Notes under the pieces: generated by a model
The model's input: the letters and a program-made list of their open reading frames with translations, nothing else
Database searches by the model: none
Told to the model about the DNA's origin: nothing
Part shown: positions 1-9,438 of the stretch, one piece after another
How the letters are laid out: each line of letters begins with the position of its first letter
Numbering within the stretch: the stretch's first letter is position 1
NCBI RefSeq assembly: GCF_964199965.1
Contig: NZ_CAXMZT010000004.1
Coordinates: 186,001 to 250,000, forward strand
Length of the DNA: 64,000 nucleotides
Direction: 5' to 3'
Source of the DNA: JAFIFT01 sp020051095
GTDB taxonomy: Bacteria; Pseudomonadota; Gammaproteobacteria; Legionellales; Legionellaceae
Program-made: the position numbers and the translations under genes

Positions 1-1171
1 CTAAGTAGCTTCCTCCTTTAATAAGAAGCCCTTGTTTTGCTGCCGCTGCAAGGCCACTTACAACAGTCACGGGTGTTGAAATCACTAAAGCGCAAGGGCA
101 AGCAATAACTAATAAAGTCAGTGACTTATAAAGAGAATCATAAAAAGGATAACCAAATGCTAAAGGTGGAATTAATGCAACAAAAAAAGCCATCAATACC
201 ATAATTGGAGTGTAATATTTAGAAAATTGATCAACAAATCGTTGCGTTGGGGCTCGATCCGCTTGCGCTTGCTCTATCGCTTTACCAATTTTAGCAAGCA
301 ATGTATCGCCTGACGCTTTACTGACCTGCACTTCAAACGCGCCGTGCTCATTTAATGTTCCTGCAAAAACCAAATCGCCTACTTTTTTTGTTATTGGCAT
401 TGATTCACCAGTAATCGGCGCTTGATTGACCGTGCTCTGACCTGAAATAACCACGCCATCCAGGGGAATACGCTCTCCAGGTTTTACTCTAAAAATAGCA
501 CCAGGCACCACTTTTTCAATGGCCAAGGTTTGCCATTGACCATCGTCCTGTTTCACTGAAGCCACCTCAGGGGCAATTTGCATTAAGCTTCGAATCGCAA
601 GACGTGCTTTATCTAAGGAGTAGCGCTCGATACGTTCGGCCAATGCAAATAATACAGTCACCATTGCCGCTTCAGGCCACTCTCCAATAAGAACAGCCCC
701 TGCTATCGCAATGAACATCAAGCTATTGATATTCATTGTTTTAGTCCCTAAGGCAAGCCACCCTTTTTTAAAGGTAGAAGGCCCACTAAGACCAATAGCC
801 AACAAAGCTGGAAGAATAGTCCAAATGGATTGTTCCGTAGCTAAAAAATAAGCTGCCAGCTCAGAAAATAGGGCAAGAAAACCTGCTAGTCCAATAATTT
901 TCCAGGAAAAATCCAACGATAATTGTTTTCTTTGTGGTATAGGTAAAGTGCTTTCCAGCGTTCGAACACTCATTCCCAACGCCTCAATGCGTTTTTGCAA
1001 TTCTTCACTTGAAACCAACCGATGATGAATAGTAACTTCTTCAGCAATAAAATTAAAATCCAACTGCTCCACTTCAGGAATATCCTGTAACTGCTTTCTG
1101 ATTAGTTGCTCTTCCGCTGGACAATCAAGTCCTGCAACAAAAAATTTGGTTTCATTTAAAGGTACTGTCAT
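1..1171 (-). CDS. Soft-metal (Cd/Zn/Pb-type) P1B ATPase, truncated by the window edge
   Basis: N-terminal 390 residues of an inner-membrane metal-exporting ATPase; the gene continues past position 1. Visible in order: an HMA-like domain with a GLDCPAEE metal-binding loop, membrane helices, the actuator motif TGES, and the ion-channel motif ACPCAL typical of CadA/ZntA pumps. The phosphorylation motif DKTGT lies outside the window. It is downstream of and co-directional with helCBA, so it probably shares their transcript. The start at 1171 is preferred because GGAAA precedes it; an in-frame ATG at 1222 lacks a ribosome-binding site but lies closer to the helA stop. Exact metal specificity cannot be told from this fragment. 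Confidence 0.88.
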   Translation of the reverse strand, partial: MTVPLNETKFFVAGLDCPAEEQLIRKQLQDIPEVEQLDFNFIAEEVTIHHRLVSSEELQKRIEALGMSVRTLESTLPIPQRKQLSLDFSWKIIGLAGFLALFSELAAYFLATEQSIWTILPALLAIGLSGPSTFKKGWLALGTKTMNINSLMFIAIAGAVLIGEWPEAAMVTVLFALAERIERYSLDKARLAIRSLMQIAPEVASVKQDDGQWQTLAIEKVVPGAIFRVKPGERIPLDGVVISGQSTVNQAPITGESMPITKKVGDLVFAGTLNEHGAFEVQVSKASGDTLLAKIGKAIEQAQADRAPTQRFVDQFSKYYTPIMVLMAFFVALIPPLAFGYPFYDSLYKSLTLLVIACPCALVISTPVTVVSGLAAAAKQGLLIKGGSYL

Positions 1172-1246
1172 TTGGTTTTCCGCATTGTCCGTAAAATATA
1201 ACCCTTGTAATGAATGAAGCATCACAAGAACATCGTCTGATACACA

Positions 1247-4200
1247 TCACTCTGTGATCTCTTGCTTAAGACCTTGCTTCTTGCGCCGCTCATGAAATAT
1301 ATAATACAACCCTGGCAATACCAGTAATGTCAGAAACGTGGAAGAAATAATTCCACCAATAACCACAGTGGCCAGAGGTCTTTGTACCTCAGAGCCTGTA
1401 CCCGTAGCTAATGCCATGGGGACAAACCCTAATGATGCGACCAGTGCCGTCATTAATACTGGACGAAGACGAGCAAGAGAGCCTTGCAACACTGCATCCT
1501 TTAAATAGTATTTCTTCTGTTCGCGTAGCTTATTGATGAACGTAATCATCACCAAACCATTTAAAACAGCGACCCCTGACAAAGCAATAAATCCTACTCC
1601 TGCTGAAATTGAAAGTGGAATGCCTCGTAACCATAAAGCAAAAACGCCTCCAGTCAAAGCCAAGGGGATACCAGAAAATACTAGCAATGCATTACGTGCG
1701 TTCCCAAAACTCATAAATAAGAGTAGAAAAATACCCAATAAAGTTATGGGCACCACAATCTGCAGTCGTTGCGATGCAGATTGCAGCTGCTCAAATTGGC
1801 CACCCCAGGTTATCCAATAACCACTAGGTACCTTAACCTTTTGCTCAACACGCTGCTTTGCTTCATTCACAAAAGAGCTTAAATCTCTGTTCCTCACATT
1901 TGCAGTCACGACTACACGACGTTTACCCACTTCACGACTGATTTGATTGGGACTTTCGCTTCGTACCATTTTGGCAACTTCACTCAATGGAATAAAATGA
2001 CGCTCTCCGTCTTTTGCAAGAGGCAGCGGAATAAACACTTGCCTTAAAACAGTAGGGCTTAAACGCAATGCTTCAGGCAGGCGCACGATTAAATCAAATC
2101 GCTTGTCACCCTCAAACAATTCTCCGCCTTTTTTCCCGCCGGTAGCAATGACTATGGCGTCTTGAACATTACCAATTTGTAGACCGTAACGAGCCAATGC
2201 ATCACGATTGATTTCTATGGTCAGAAGCGGCAATCCACTGACTTGTTCGACTTTCACATCAGAAGCACCCGGTACTTTTTTAAGCTCTGCACTAATTGCA
2301 TCCGCAGTCTTTAATAAAGTAGGCATATCATCACCGAACACCTTCACTGCGACATCGCTTCGAACTCCTGAAATTAATTCATTAAAGCGCATTTGAATGG
2401 GCTGGGTAAATTCATAATTATTTCCTGGAATTTGTTTCACAGCCTGCTCAATTTCTTGTACAAGTTGTTGTTTGCTTTTCTTAGGATTAGGCCATTCGTT
2501 ACGTGGTTTGAGCATAATAAATGTATCAGCCACATTAGGAGGCATGGGATCAGTAGCAACTTCTGCGGTCCCCAATTTGGCAAATACACGTTTTACTTCA
2601 GGAAATTGCCGCACACGTTTTTCAACTAAATCTTGCATGGCAATGGCCTGAGTTAAACTGGTTCCAGGAATACGCATCGCATGCATAGCAATATCCCCCT
2701 CATCAAGACTAGGAATAAATTCCCCACCTAAACGAAATGCAAGAATAAGACTTATAATAACCAGAACAACTGCTGCTCCAATCACTTGCCTCCGTGCATG
2801 AAAGCACCGTCTTAATACTTTGGCATAACTTAAAGAAAGGATGTGAACTAATCGGTTTTCTTTTTCTTGTATGCGTTCTCGTAAAAAAATAGCAACAGCA
2901 GCTGGTACAAAGGTTAAGGCAAACAGCATGGATGCCAAAAGTGCAATAATGACGGTTTCTGCCATGGGCAAAAACATTTTTCCTTCAACACCTGTTAAGG
3001 TTAAAATAGGCAAATAAACCACAGTAATAATAAAAACACCAAAAATACTAGGTCGAATCACTTCAGTGGTGGCATAAGCAATGGTCTTTAAACGCTCTTC
3101 AAGGTTTAAAATTCGCTGAAAAGCATGCTGCTGCTCTCCTAAATGCTTGATGCAATTTTCAACGATGATAACCGCTCCATCGACAATCAAACCAAAATCA
3201 AGTGCACCTAAACTCATTAAGTTGGCACTGATTTGATTGGTCACCATACCAGTGATAGTCAGCAACATGGATAATGGAATGACCATCGCCGTAATGAGGG
3301 CCGCGCGAACGTTTCCCAGAAAGAGAAATAAGATAACGCATACCAATAAAGCACCCTCAAGTAAATTCTTCTTCACAGTATTAATGGTGGCATTAACAAG
3401 CAATGTCCGGTTATACACCGTGACCGCTTCGACTCCCTCGGGTAATGATTTATTAATTTCCTTCATTTTTGCAGCAACGCGTTGAGACACGGTACGACTG
3501 TTCCCACCCATTAGCATAAATACCGTTCCTAAAACGACCTCATCACCATTTTCCGTTGCAGCACCCGTTCTTAGCTCTTGGCCAAGAGCCACCTCTGCTA
3601 CATCACGAATTCGAACAGGAGTTCCCTCAAAGTTTGCCACCACAATGTTTTCTATGTCGGCAATATTCTTTACTTGGCCTGGTACACGAATAAGATTTTG
3701 CTCGCCATTTCGTTCAATATAACCTGCTCCAACATTGGCATTATTGCGTTCAAGTGCTTCAACAACATTATTTAAGCTCAGACCATAACGCACCAATTTA
3801 GTCGGATCGGGAGTAATATGAAACTGCTTTTCATACCCACCAATCGTGTTGACCTCTGCCACTCCTTCTACATTCCGCAACTGGGGTTTGATTATCCAAT
3901 CTTGTATAGTACGTAGCTCCGTTGGGTTATAACGTTGATTTTTGGGAACGTTTACTTTGTTAGTCACGGTATACATAAAAATCTCACCAAGTCCTGTTGA
4001 AATGGGACCTAATGTTGTTTCTGCTTCTGGTGGTAATTTATCTTTGACTTCCTGTAAGCGTTCGTTAATAAGCTGTCGTGCAAAATAAATATTCGTTCCA
4101 TCTTTAAAAACCACAGTCACTTGCGATAGGCCATAGCGCGATAAAGAACGGGTATAATCAAGATTAGGCAGACCACTCATGGCCAATTCAATAGGAAACG

Positions 4201-4399
4201 TAATACGTTGCTCCACCTCAAAAGGCGAGTAACCTGAGGCTTGTGTGTTGATTTGTACTTGCACATTGGTGATATCAGGGACTGCATCAATGGGAAGGCG
4301 TTGAAAATTGTAAACACCAAGCACTGCGATAATGAATGTAAACAAAAGAACAAACCAACGGTGTTTTAAAGAAAAACGTATGATTTTTTCAAGCATCAC
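1247..4399 (-). CDS. helA: CzcA/HelA-type heavy-metal RND efflux pump
   Basis: Inner-membrane proton/metal antiporter of 1,050 residues, the usual length for heavy-metal RND pumps. It is the motor of a tripartite system that expels cations across both membranes. The sequence shows the N-terminal helix, a large periplasmic domain, the TM4 motif DFGLIVDGAV with the acidic residues characteristic of the CzcA class, the second periplasmic half and a terminal helix cluster. It is the third gene of helC-helB-helA, starting 6 bp after the helB stop. Legionella helCBA is a described locus with this order; exact orthology versus one of the other Legionella CzcA paralogues is inferred. Confidence 0.93.
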   Translation of the reverse strand: MMLEKIIRFSLKHRWFVLLFTFIIAVLGVYNFQRLPIDAVPDITNVQVQINTQASGYSPFEVEQRITFPIELAMSGLPNLDYTRSLSRYGLSQVTVVFKDGTNIYFARQLINERLQEVKDKLPPEAETTLGPISTGLGEIFMYTVTNKVNVPKNQRYNPTELRTIQDWIIKPQLRNVEGVAEVNTIGGYEKQFHITPDPTKLVRYGLSLNNVVEALERNNANVGAGYIERNGEQNLIRVPGQVKNIADIENIVVANFEGTPVRIRDVAEVALGQELRTGAATENGDEVVLGTVFMLMGGNSRTVSQRVAAKMKEINKSLPEGVEAVTVYNRTLLVNATINTVKKNLLEGALLVCVILFLFLGNVRAALITAMVIPLSMLLTITGMVTNQISANLMSLGALDFGLIVDGAVIIVENCIKHLGEQQHAFQRILNLEERLKTIAYATTEVIRPSIFGVFIITVVYLPILTLTGVEGKMFLPMAETVIIALLASMLFALTFVPAAVAIFLRERIQEKENRLVHILSLSYAKVLRRCFHARRQVIGAAVVLVIISLILAFRLGGEFIPSLDEGDIAMHAMRIPGTSLTQAIAMQDLVEKRVRQFPEVKRVFAKLGTAEVATDPMPPNVADTFIMLKPRNEWPNPKKSKQQLVQEIEQAVKQIPGNNYEFTQPIQMRFNELISGVRSDVAVKVFGDDMPTLLKTADAISAELKKVPGASDVKVEQVSGLPLLTIEINRDALARYGLQIGNVQDAIVIATGGKKGGELFEGDKRFDLIVRLPEALRLSPTVLRQVFIPLPLAKDGERHFIPLSEVAKMVRSESPNQISREVGKRRVVVTANVRNRDLSSFVNEAKQRVEQKVKVPSGYWITWGGQFEQLQSASQRLQIVVPITLLGIFLLLFMSFGNARNALLVFSGIPLALTGGVFALWLRGIPLSISAGVGFIALSGVAVLNGLVMITFINKLREQKKYYLKDAVLQGSLARLRPVLMTALVASLGFVPMALATGTGSEVQRPLATVVIGGIISSTFLTLLVLPGLYYIFHERRKKQGLKQEITE

Positions 4400-4405
4400 T
4401 ATTCC

Positions 4406-5662
4406 TTAGTGGTCATGGCTTGCGCCTTCTTTGCCTATTTCTGCTTTGATATAAAAACTGTTTTTGCTCACATAGCGCTGCCCCGCATCCAATCCCGAAA
4501 TCACTTCTGCCCATTGCTCGTCTTTTTCACCCAGATTAACTGGAGTGGCTTCAAAATAATCGCCTTGCTGAACAAAAACCACGTCTTGTTTACCCATTTG
4601 TTGGAGTGCCGAAAGAAGTACTGCAACTGGGGCTGTTTTCTCTTTAATCACGATGGCACCATTCACATACATACCAGGAAGCCAGATACGAGTATCATTA
4701 TTAAGAACAGCACGTGCCAGTGTGGTTTGACTGTCCTCAACCCCTAAGGGTGAAATGTAGCTAATGGTACTTACTGATTTGGGCTTTCCTTCATCCCCAG
4801 TCACAATGACTTCCATACCCGGCTTTACTAAAGGTGCATCCTTGCGATATAAGGTAAAATCAGCCCAAACAGTAACTAAATTGGCTACCTCAAAAATAGG
4901 TTTGGTGTTTTGGGCAAATTCACCATTGGTTGCATATTTTTGTACTATCGTTCCCGTTATGGGTGACCTTATTTCGTAATTTTGCAAACTCTCATTACTT
5001 TCAATCGTTGCCAACACATCCCCTTTTGTCACTTCATCGCCTAAATTTTTATTCATTGCTTTAATAATTCCCGAATAACGTGCATAAATAGGTGCTGAAG
5101 TATCACGATTGGTGACGATTTTACCTACAGCATTTAATTGCGTTTTTATCGTTTGTTCTTGGGCAACTGCTGTTTCTATCCCCGCTGCTTTAAGAACAGC
5201 AGGAGCAATTTTTACTCGACCTTCATACGTGGAGTAATGCCAACTCAATGGTTTTCCAAAACTATTTAATTGAATTGTTACATCAAAAGAATGAGGTTCT
5301 TCAATGATCTGGTTGCTTTGTAAAAAATTTTCCACAGGAATAAAAGTAATCTGCTCTTTTTTTCCACCAAATCGAGTGAGATTTACGATTAATTCTGCCT
5401 TTTGGGGCAAAATCATTTCCCCATTTTTATAAAGATACGCTCTAAAGTGAGGTGGCATACCTCGCTCAAAAATTAAAAACTCTAAGGCCAAATCGCCATC
5501 TTTAAACAAACGGCCTCCATGAGGTCCTTTTTCCATGATCTCTTGATGATTATTTTCTTCTGTAGCATGAGTTGTTTCTTCCGCCCAAAGCGAAAAAGAG
5601 CTCATTCCTAACAGGAACACAGCAAGTTTTAGGGAGAAACCGATTGGTTTTAATAGATTCAT
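4406..5662 (-). CDS. helB: HelB-type periplasmic adaptor (membrane fusion protein)
   Basis: Periplasmic adaptor of 418 residues linking the HelA pump to the HelC outer-membrane channel. It has a signal peptide (about residues 1-27) and a His-rich stretch after it. A CusB/CzcB-like N-terminal domain carries the motif KGPHGGR, followed by a barrel-sandwich hybrid with a conserved SPITGTI segment and a beta-barrel region. The C-terminus ends in SHDH, a plausible metal ligand cluster. The start codon overlaps the helC stop by 4 bp (ATGA), so the two are translationally coupled. Confidence 0.92.
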   Translation of the reverse strand: MNLLKPIGFSLKLAVFLLGMSSFSLWAEETTHATEENNHQEIMEKGPHGGRLFKDGDLALEFLIFERGMPPHFRAYLYKNGEMILPQKAELIVNLTRFGGKKEQITFIPVENFLQSNQIIEEPHSFDVTIQLNSFGKPLSWHYSTYEGRVKIAPAVLKAAGIETAVAQEQTIKTQLNAVGKIVTNRDTSAPIYARYSGIIKAMNKNLGDEVTKGDVLATIESNESLQNYEIRSPITGTIVQKYATNGEFAQNTKPIFEVANLVTVWADFTLYRKDAPLVKPGMEVIVTGDEGKPKSVSTISYISPLGVEDSQTTLARAVLNNDTRIWLPGMYVNGAIVIKEKTAPVAVLLSALQQMGKQDVVFVQQGDYFEATPVNLGEKDEQWAEVISGLDAGQRYVSKNSFYIKAEIGKEGASHDH

Positions 5663-6903
5663 TTACTCTCCTTGGTAGGATGAAGACCTAAAAGCCCTGT
5701 GAGTTGAATTAATGTTTTATGATAATCTGCATGTGCCTGTTGATAGTGTCGCTCTTCTTCATACAGAGCATTTAAGGCTGTGGATAATTCAATGTAGGTA
5801 TAGCGTCCCATTTGATAGCCATCTTGAGCGAGTTTTATTGATTTACGAGCAAGTGGTAACAAAGTACTGGTTACTAATTCTGCTTCATAATGACTTTGTT
5901 GGGCTTGTAAAAATACAGTATATGCTGTTTGACGTATATCGAGCTTTGTTCCCTGGTATTCATGCGCAGTTTGTGTGAATTGCGCTTCCGCTGTCATTAT
6001 TTTTCCTTGGTTGCGATCAAAAACAGGAACTTGTGCATAAGCCGACATCACCGCAGCATTGCTTCCATCATCAGAAAAATGACGGGCGCCCAATTGAATG
6101 TTTAAATCGGGCCAAACGGATTTTTTAACTGCTGTAATGGTTGCTCGTTTGGCATTTAGTTGTTGTTGCATTTGTATCAATTGCGGGCTTTGAGGTAATT
6201 TTTTTAAAAGCACTGACCAATTTAATGTAACATCAGGTAGCCCTTTATCTACTAATGGTTGATCCACCCTTAATCCGATACCTAATAAACGAGCCAATTT
6301 AGCACGTTGTGACAGTTCATCACGTGCCGCTTTTTTTTCTTGAATGCGCGATTCACCCAATCGAATTTGAGCTAAACGTAAATCCAATTCAGCTCCCGCA
6401 CCCGCTTTAACACGCCGCTCAATTGCTTTAACGATACTCTCATTGAGTGAAATAAGCTTTTTAGTTACCTGGTGCCATTGCCCGGCATACAATGCATCGA
6501 CATATGCGCCACCAACAGCCATATAAATCGCTGCTTTTTGGACTTGAATTTGTGCTAATGATGCTAAATAATCTGCATAGCTGGCTTTTTTCAAATAAGA
6601 TAAACGATTACCTAAAGGAATGGGCTGTGTCACTGATGCGGTAGTTTCAGCAGATTCGTAACTGGAATAACTGCCAGATCCGCCAAAATTCTCGGCAGTT
6701 AAGGTAAGTTGTGGATTAGGGTAAAGCCCGCTTTGTACAAAATATCCACGCATGGCCTGAGCTTTATCTATTTCAGCTTGTAATTCCGGATTATTCCGAT
6801 ATGCAATTGCCAAAGCGTCCTTGAAAGTAAATGAGGATGATGCGACAGCTTCATGAGCCATGAGGTTCATCCATGCAATAACTAAATAAAAATAAATACG
6901 CAT
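5659..6903 (-). CDS. helC: HelC-type outer-membrane efflux channel (TolC/CzcC family)
   Basis: Outer-membrane factor of 414 residues, first gene of the hel operon. The N-terminus is hydrophobic and looks exported (cleavage near residue 22). Two OEP-type helical repeats follow, with the recognisable segments AYRNNPEL and YPNPQL in the first repeat and DRNQG before the second. Ribosome-binding signals are weak: AAGGG sits almost on the start, and a second in-frame ATG lies 11 codons on. The 268 bp upstream (6904-7171) hold no convincing gene and should contain the hel promoter, but I see no clear metal-regulator operator. Confidence 0.9.
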   Translation of the reverse strand: MRIYFYLVIAWMNLMAHEAVASSSFTFKDALAIAYRNNPELQAEIDKAQAMRGYFVQSGLYPNPQLTLTAENFGGSGSYSSYESAETTASVTQPIPLGNRLSYLKKASYADYLASLAQIQVQKAAIYMAVGGAYVDALYAGQWHQVTKKLISLNESIVKAIERRVKAGAGAELDLRLAQIRLGESRIQEKKAARDELSQRAKLARLLGIGLRVDQPLVDKGLPDVTLNWSVLLKKLPQSPQLIQMQQQLNAKRATITAVKKSVWPDLNIQLGARHFSDDGSNAAVMSAYAQVPVFDRNQGKIMTAEAQFTQTAHEYQGTKLDIRQTAYTVFLQAQQSHYEAELVTSTLLPLARKSIKLAQDGYQMGRYTYIELSTALNALYEEERHYQQAHADYHKTLIQLTGLLGLHPTKESK

Positions 6904-7171
6904 CCCTTAAATTACCCCTAACTTGCAAATCCGCTTTTTTAGTTTAACTTAATTTAGGTGTTTTTACATGTTTATATTGTGATAACTTATTGATTAATCT
7001 TCATTCATTCAATTAAATTCGGAACATTTGCTCAGTCCAATGAAACTAATTTTATGAATGCGCTCCTGAATTTATGCGTTGAATAACAAGTCCAACAAGA
7101 GCGATAACACAAAAAACAATACCCATATAGAGCAACTAACATATCCTTTTTCATAGCTATAGCCTAAACAT

Positions 7172-7834
7172 CTATCGTAAGTATTTTCTGATTTCAGTAA
7201 CCACACCAATCAGATGAGCATCATTAGATTGCTTGATACTTATAGTGGCCCATAACTCACTACTTGCTAACAACTGAAATAAACAACCATCCGCTTCTCC
7301 AAATCGACGTAATACTGTCTGTTTTTTCTGAGTTAAATAAACTAAAACATAGTGGCCTGGATTAGGTTGTAAATCTCCATCAATAACTACCACATCTCCT
7401 GGGTTAAGCTCTGGTTGCATGCTGCTATCGTCCACTGAGGTGGCAAATAAAGCCGAGCTTTTAATTGAGGGATTCAGTGAATCAACCAAAATTGTTTTTT
7501 CAAAAATAAAGGGTTCTTGTTGCCCCAAAATTTCTCTAGCATGGGGTGCTTCTTTCATACTCAATATAGGGATGTGTCGAAACTTATTTTCAGGATTCTG
7601 GATTAGATCGCCTTGCGGATTATCCGTTAAGCATAACAAATAAGAAGCAGATACATTTAACTGATCTGCAAGCAATTTAGCTTCCAATGGCCCAGGGCTT
7701 CGTGTTCCTTGCTCCCAATTACTAATTCTTGCAGGAGATAGTTCTGCTGTTCTTGCTGCTAATTCTTTAATCGTAATACCCAGTTCTTTACGAGCTTTGG
7801 TAATACGATTACCTATTTGTTCTCTAATATCCAT
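7172..7834 (-). CDS. lvrR: CI/SetR-like repressor of the island transfer genes (LvrR type)
   Basis: Phage-type repressor of 220 residues: XRE helix-turn-helix (about 10-65) and C-terminal S24/LexA-like peptidase domain (about 90-215). The nucleophile motif is present as SSMQP (Ser138). The usual catalytic Lys falls in QTVLRRF, where the aligned residue is Arg176, so self-cleavage may be lost. It is divergent from lvrA across a 185-bp gap holding two matching palindromes. AAGGAT precedes the start. In Legionella islands a gene in this position is called lvrR and is thought to govern transfer of the element; role here is inferred from domain and position. Confidence 0.85.
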   Translation of the reverse strand: MDIREQIGNRITKARKELGITIKELAARTAELSPARISNWEQGTRSPGPLEAKLLADQLNVSASYLLCLTDNPQGDLIQNPENKFRHIPILSMKEAPHAREILGQQEPFIFEKTILVDSLNPSIKSSALFATSVDDSSMQPELNPGDVVVIDGDLQPNPGHYVLVYLTQKKQTVLRRFGEADGCLFQLLASSELWATISIKQSNDAHLIGVVTEIRKYLR

Positions 7835-7865
7835 TGTGATCCTTCAAAAAAATGAGACATACCCA

Positions 7866-7921
7866 TTGACAAAAACACGTTTCGTTTTATATCATGAATT
7901 AATTAAAACATTTTGTGTTTT
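7866..7921 (+). promoter_or_regulatory. lvrA promoter with two repressor operators
   Basis: A TTGACA (7866-7871), a 16-bp spacer and TATATC (7888-7893) form a plus-strand promoter. Two palindromes of the form AAAAC-N7-GTTTT lie at 7872-7888 and 7905-7921. The first fills the promoter spacer and the second the start region; centres are 33 bp apart, about three helical turns. This fits cooperative binding by the LvrR-like repressor and autoregulation. The pattern is directly visible; the assignment to LvrR is inferred. Confidence 0.7.
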
Positions 7922-8019
7922 ATAAATTAGTGATACTTACTATATTTAATCATAAATTTATTTAAAAATCACATCCTGTTTTATTTTTTCTTTTTTATTC
8001 ATTGATAATAGGTCATGCT

Positions 8020-8892
8020 ATGGAATTTTTTATTATCACCCATCAGGAACTTTCTGCACTCAGTGGTTTACCTTATCTGCAACAATTAACTTATCTTCAA
8101 GGCATTAAACCCTACGTTGATTACAAAACAGGGTTAGTCGGTATTCGTCGTGGTATTAGTTATCAGTCATTGAGTGAAGCGCTTTACATAGAACCTCATT
8201 CAGGTATTAAAAGCGGTAGCCCAAGTAAAGATCAATTGCGGCGTGCTTTGAAAGGGCTTGAGAAGGCTGGGTTAATTCAAATCCAGTCTTGGGAAAGGAA
8301 GCTTGTTTTACGTTGTTTATTACTGGACAGGCATGATTCTGTTCATAATAAAGCCGCCATAAAAACACAGGACTATAGCGCACCTCAAGAACCACAAAAA
8401 AGTCTATTAGATTCAACAAAATCCGATACGAATAAACTAGATCCCGACACAAGCCCAAAGGTTGAACCCGCCACTCCTCAAGATAATAATAATTATTTTT
8501 TTATTTCTTTATCACAAGCCTTTGATGCCTTCTGGGATCTGTACCCTCTGAAAAAAGAAAAAGAAAACGCTTTTGAGGTATTTAAAAAACTAAAGCCCTC
8601 TCGGAGCTTAGTCCAGCAAATCATAGCCCGCTTAACCGAACAAATTCAACTTGAGACAAAAAAACGCGCAGAAGGCGTTTGGGTTCCGTCCTGGAAGTAT
8701 CCAGCAAATTGGTTAACACAGAGATGCTGGGAAACAACATCAACAAATCTTGAAGCCAAGGAGTATGACCATGCAATCCATGAAACAAATCGTAAATACG
8801 CATCATCTACAAACAGCATCAGGACTTCAGAGTTGCGTGAAAGCTCAAGTTTCAGTGACGCGGAGTTCCAAAACCTCTGGAAATTGCATTGA
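8020..8892 (+). CDS. lvrA: LvrA-family island regulator
   Basis: Protein of 290 residues from the ATG at 8020 (an upstream in-frame TTG at 8002 is possible). The N-terminal block with SALSGLPYLQQLTYLQGI and a winged-helix-like middle (GLEKAGLIQI) are typical of LvrA-type proteins at the head of Legionella conjugative islands. A second domain (AFDAFWDLYP) resembles replication-initiation or DnaT-like C-termini. No catalytic motif is visible. First gene of the plus-strand transfer operon, directly under the repressor-controlled promoter. Its biochemical role is not established. Confidence 0.78.
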   Translation: MEFFIITHQELSALSGLPYLQQLTYLQGIKPYVDYKTGLVGIRRGISYQSLSEALYIEPHSGIKSGSPSKDQLRRALKGLEKAGLIQIQSWERKLVLRCLLLDRHDSVHNKAAIKTQDYSAPQEPQKSLLDSTKSDTNKLDPDTSPKVEPATPQDNNNYFFISLSQAFDAFWDLYPLKKEKENAFEVFKKLKPSRSLVQQIIARLTEQIQLETKKRAEGVWVPSWKYPANWLTQRCWETTSTNLEAKEYDHAIHETNRKYASSTNSIRTSELRESSSFSDAEFQNLWKLH

Positions 8893-9241
8893 GCAAGTCA
8901 ACAAACTGTTTCTGAAATTTTCAACCTTCTATGGACACATATGGCGTAGCCAATTCAAGAATGAAGCTTATTCAAATTTTGCACGTCAAGAATGGTCAAA
9001 AGCGCTAGAAGGATTCGATGTGCAGTTAATTGAGCAAGCAATTGATGAATGTCTTAAAAACCGCGAAATGCCGCCTGCGCTGGCGCAATTTATTGAGTGT
9101 TGTAAGCAACTATCATCCAGAAAAAAACAGTGTTTTCACAGAGAACCTTACAAACCTTGTGACCCTGTTGTTGCCAACACACACCTGAAAAAAATAAAAG
9201 CAATCTTAAACATGAAATTAAAAATAACCGGAGAAAAATAA
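8771..9241 (+). CDS. lvrB: LvrB-family island protein
   Basis: About 156 residues; the start at 8771 is chosen because AAGGAG lies 7 bp upstream, giving a 122-bp overlap with the end of lvrA. The central part (FSTFYGHIWRSQFKNE) followed by a short helical, Cys-containing segment matches LvrB proteins that always sit between lvrA and the CsrA paralogue. The stop codon overlaps the csrT start by 1 bp (TAATG), so expression of the three genes is likely coupled. Function unknown; probably DNA-related given the island context. Confidence 0.75.
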   Translation: MQSMKQIVNTHHLQTASGLQSCVKAQVSVTRSSKTSGNCIEQVNKLFLKFSTFYGHIWRSQFKNEAYSNFARQEWSKALEGFDVQLIEQAIDECLKNREMPPALAQFIECCKQLSSRKKQCFHREPYKPCDPVVANTHLKKIKAILNMKLKITGEK

Positions 9242-9438
9242 TGTTGGTACTGACAAGAAAAAAGGGTGAGCAAATAGTGATCGATAAAGGACAGATTGAA
9301 ATACACGTCATTTATCAACGAAGAGGCGTGGTCGCTTTAGGTATTAAAGCTCCAGCTCATATTGATGTTGATAGAAAAGAAATTTTTTTAAGAAAACAAA
9401 CCAATCCTCAAAACACCAATGTAGAGGAACCAAAATGA
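9241..9438 (+). CDS. csrT: CsrT/LvrC, mobile-element CsrA paralogue
   Basis: RNA-binding post-transcriptional regulator of 65 residues. It starts MLVLTRKKGE and keeps the Arg of the C-terminal RNA-binding face (VDRKEI), so both RNA contact patches of the CsrA dimer look intact. The C-terminal tail is long and polar compared with housekeeping CsrA. CsrT proteins are a described class tied to Legionella integrative conjugative elements, where they influence life-cycle and transfer traits. It lies directly before the conjugation genes, overlapping the next start by 4 bp. Confidence 0.92.
   Translation: MLVLTRKKGEQIVIDKGQIEIHVIYQRRGVVALGIKAPAHIDVDRKEIFLRKQTNPQNTNVEEPK

Noticed and set aside
1172..1222. 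Longer form of the P-type ATPase starting at 1222
   Set aside because: No ribosome-binding site before 1222, while GGAAA precedes 1171; not excluded because of possible coupling to helA.
1533..4979. Several plus-strand frames across the hel operon
   Set aside because: They are antisense shadows of helA and helB with unlikely composition.
7055..7130. Short hydrophobic minus-strand peptide between helC and lvrR
   Set aside because: Length about 24 codons and no ribosome-binding site; probably chance in AT-rich DNA.
8750..8770. Upstream start for lvrB at 8750
   Set aside because: The AAGGAG at 8758-8763 places the start at 8771.
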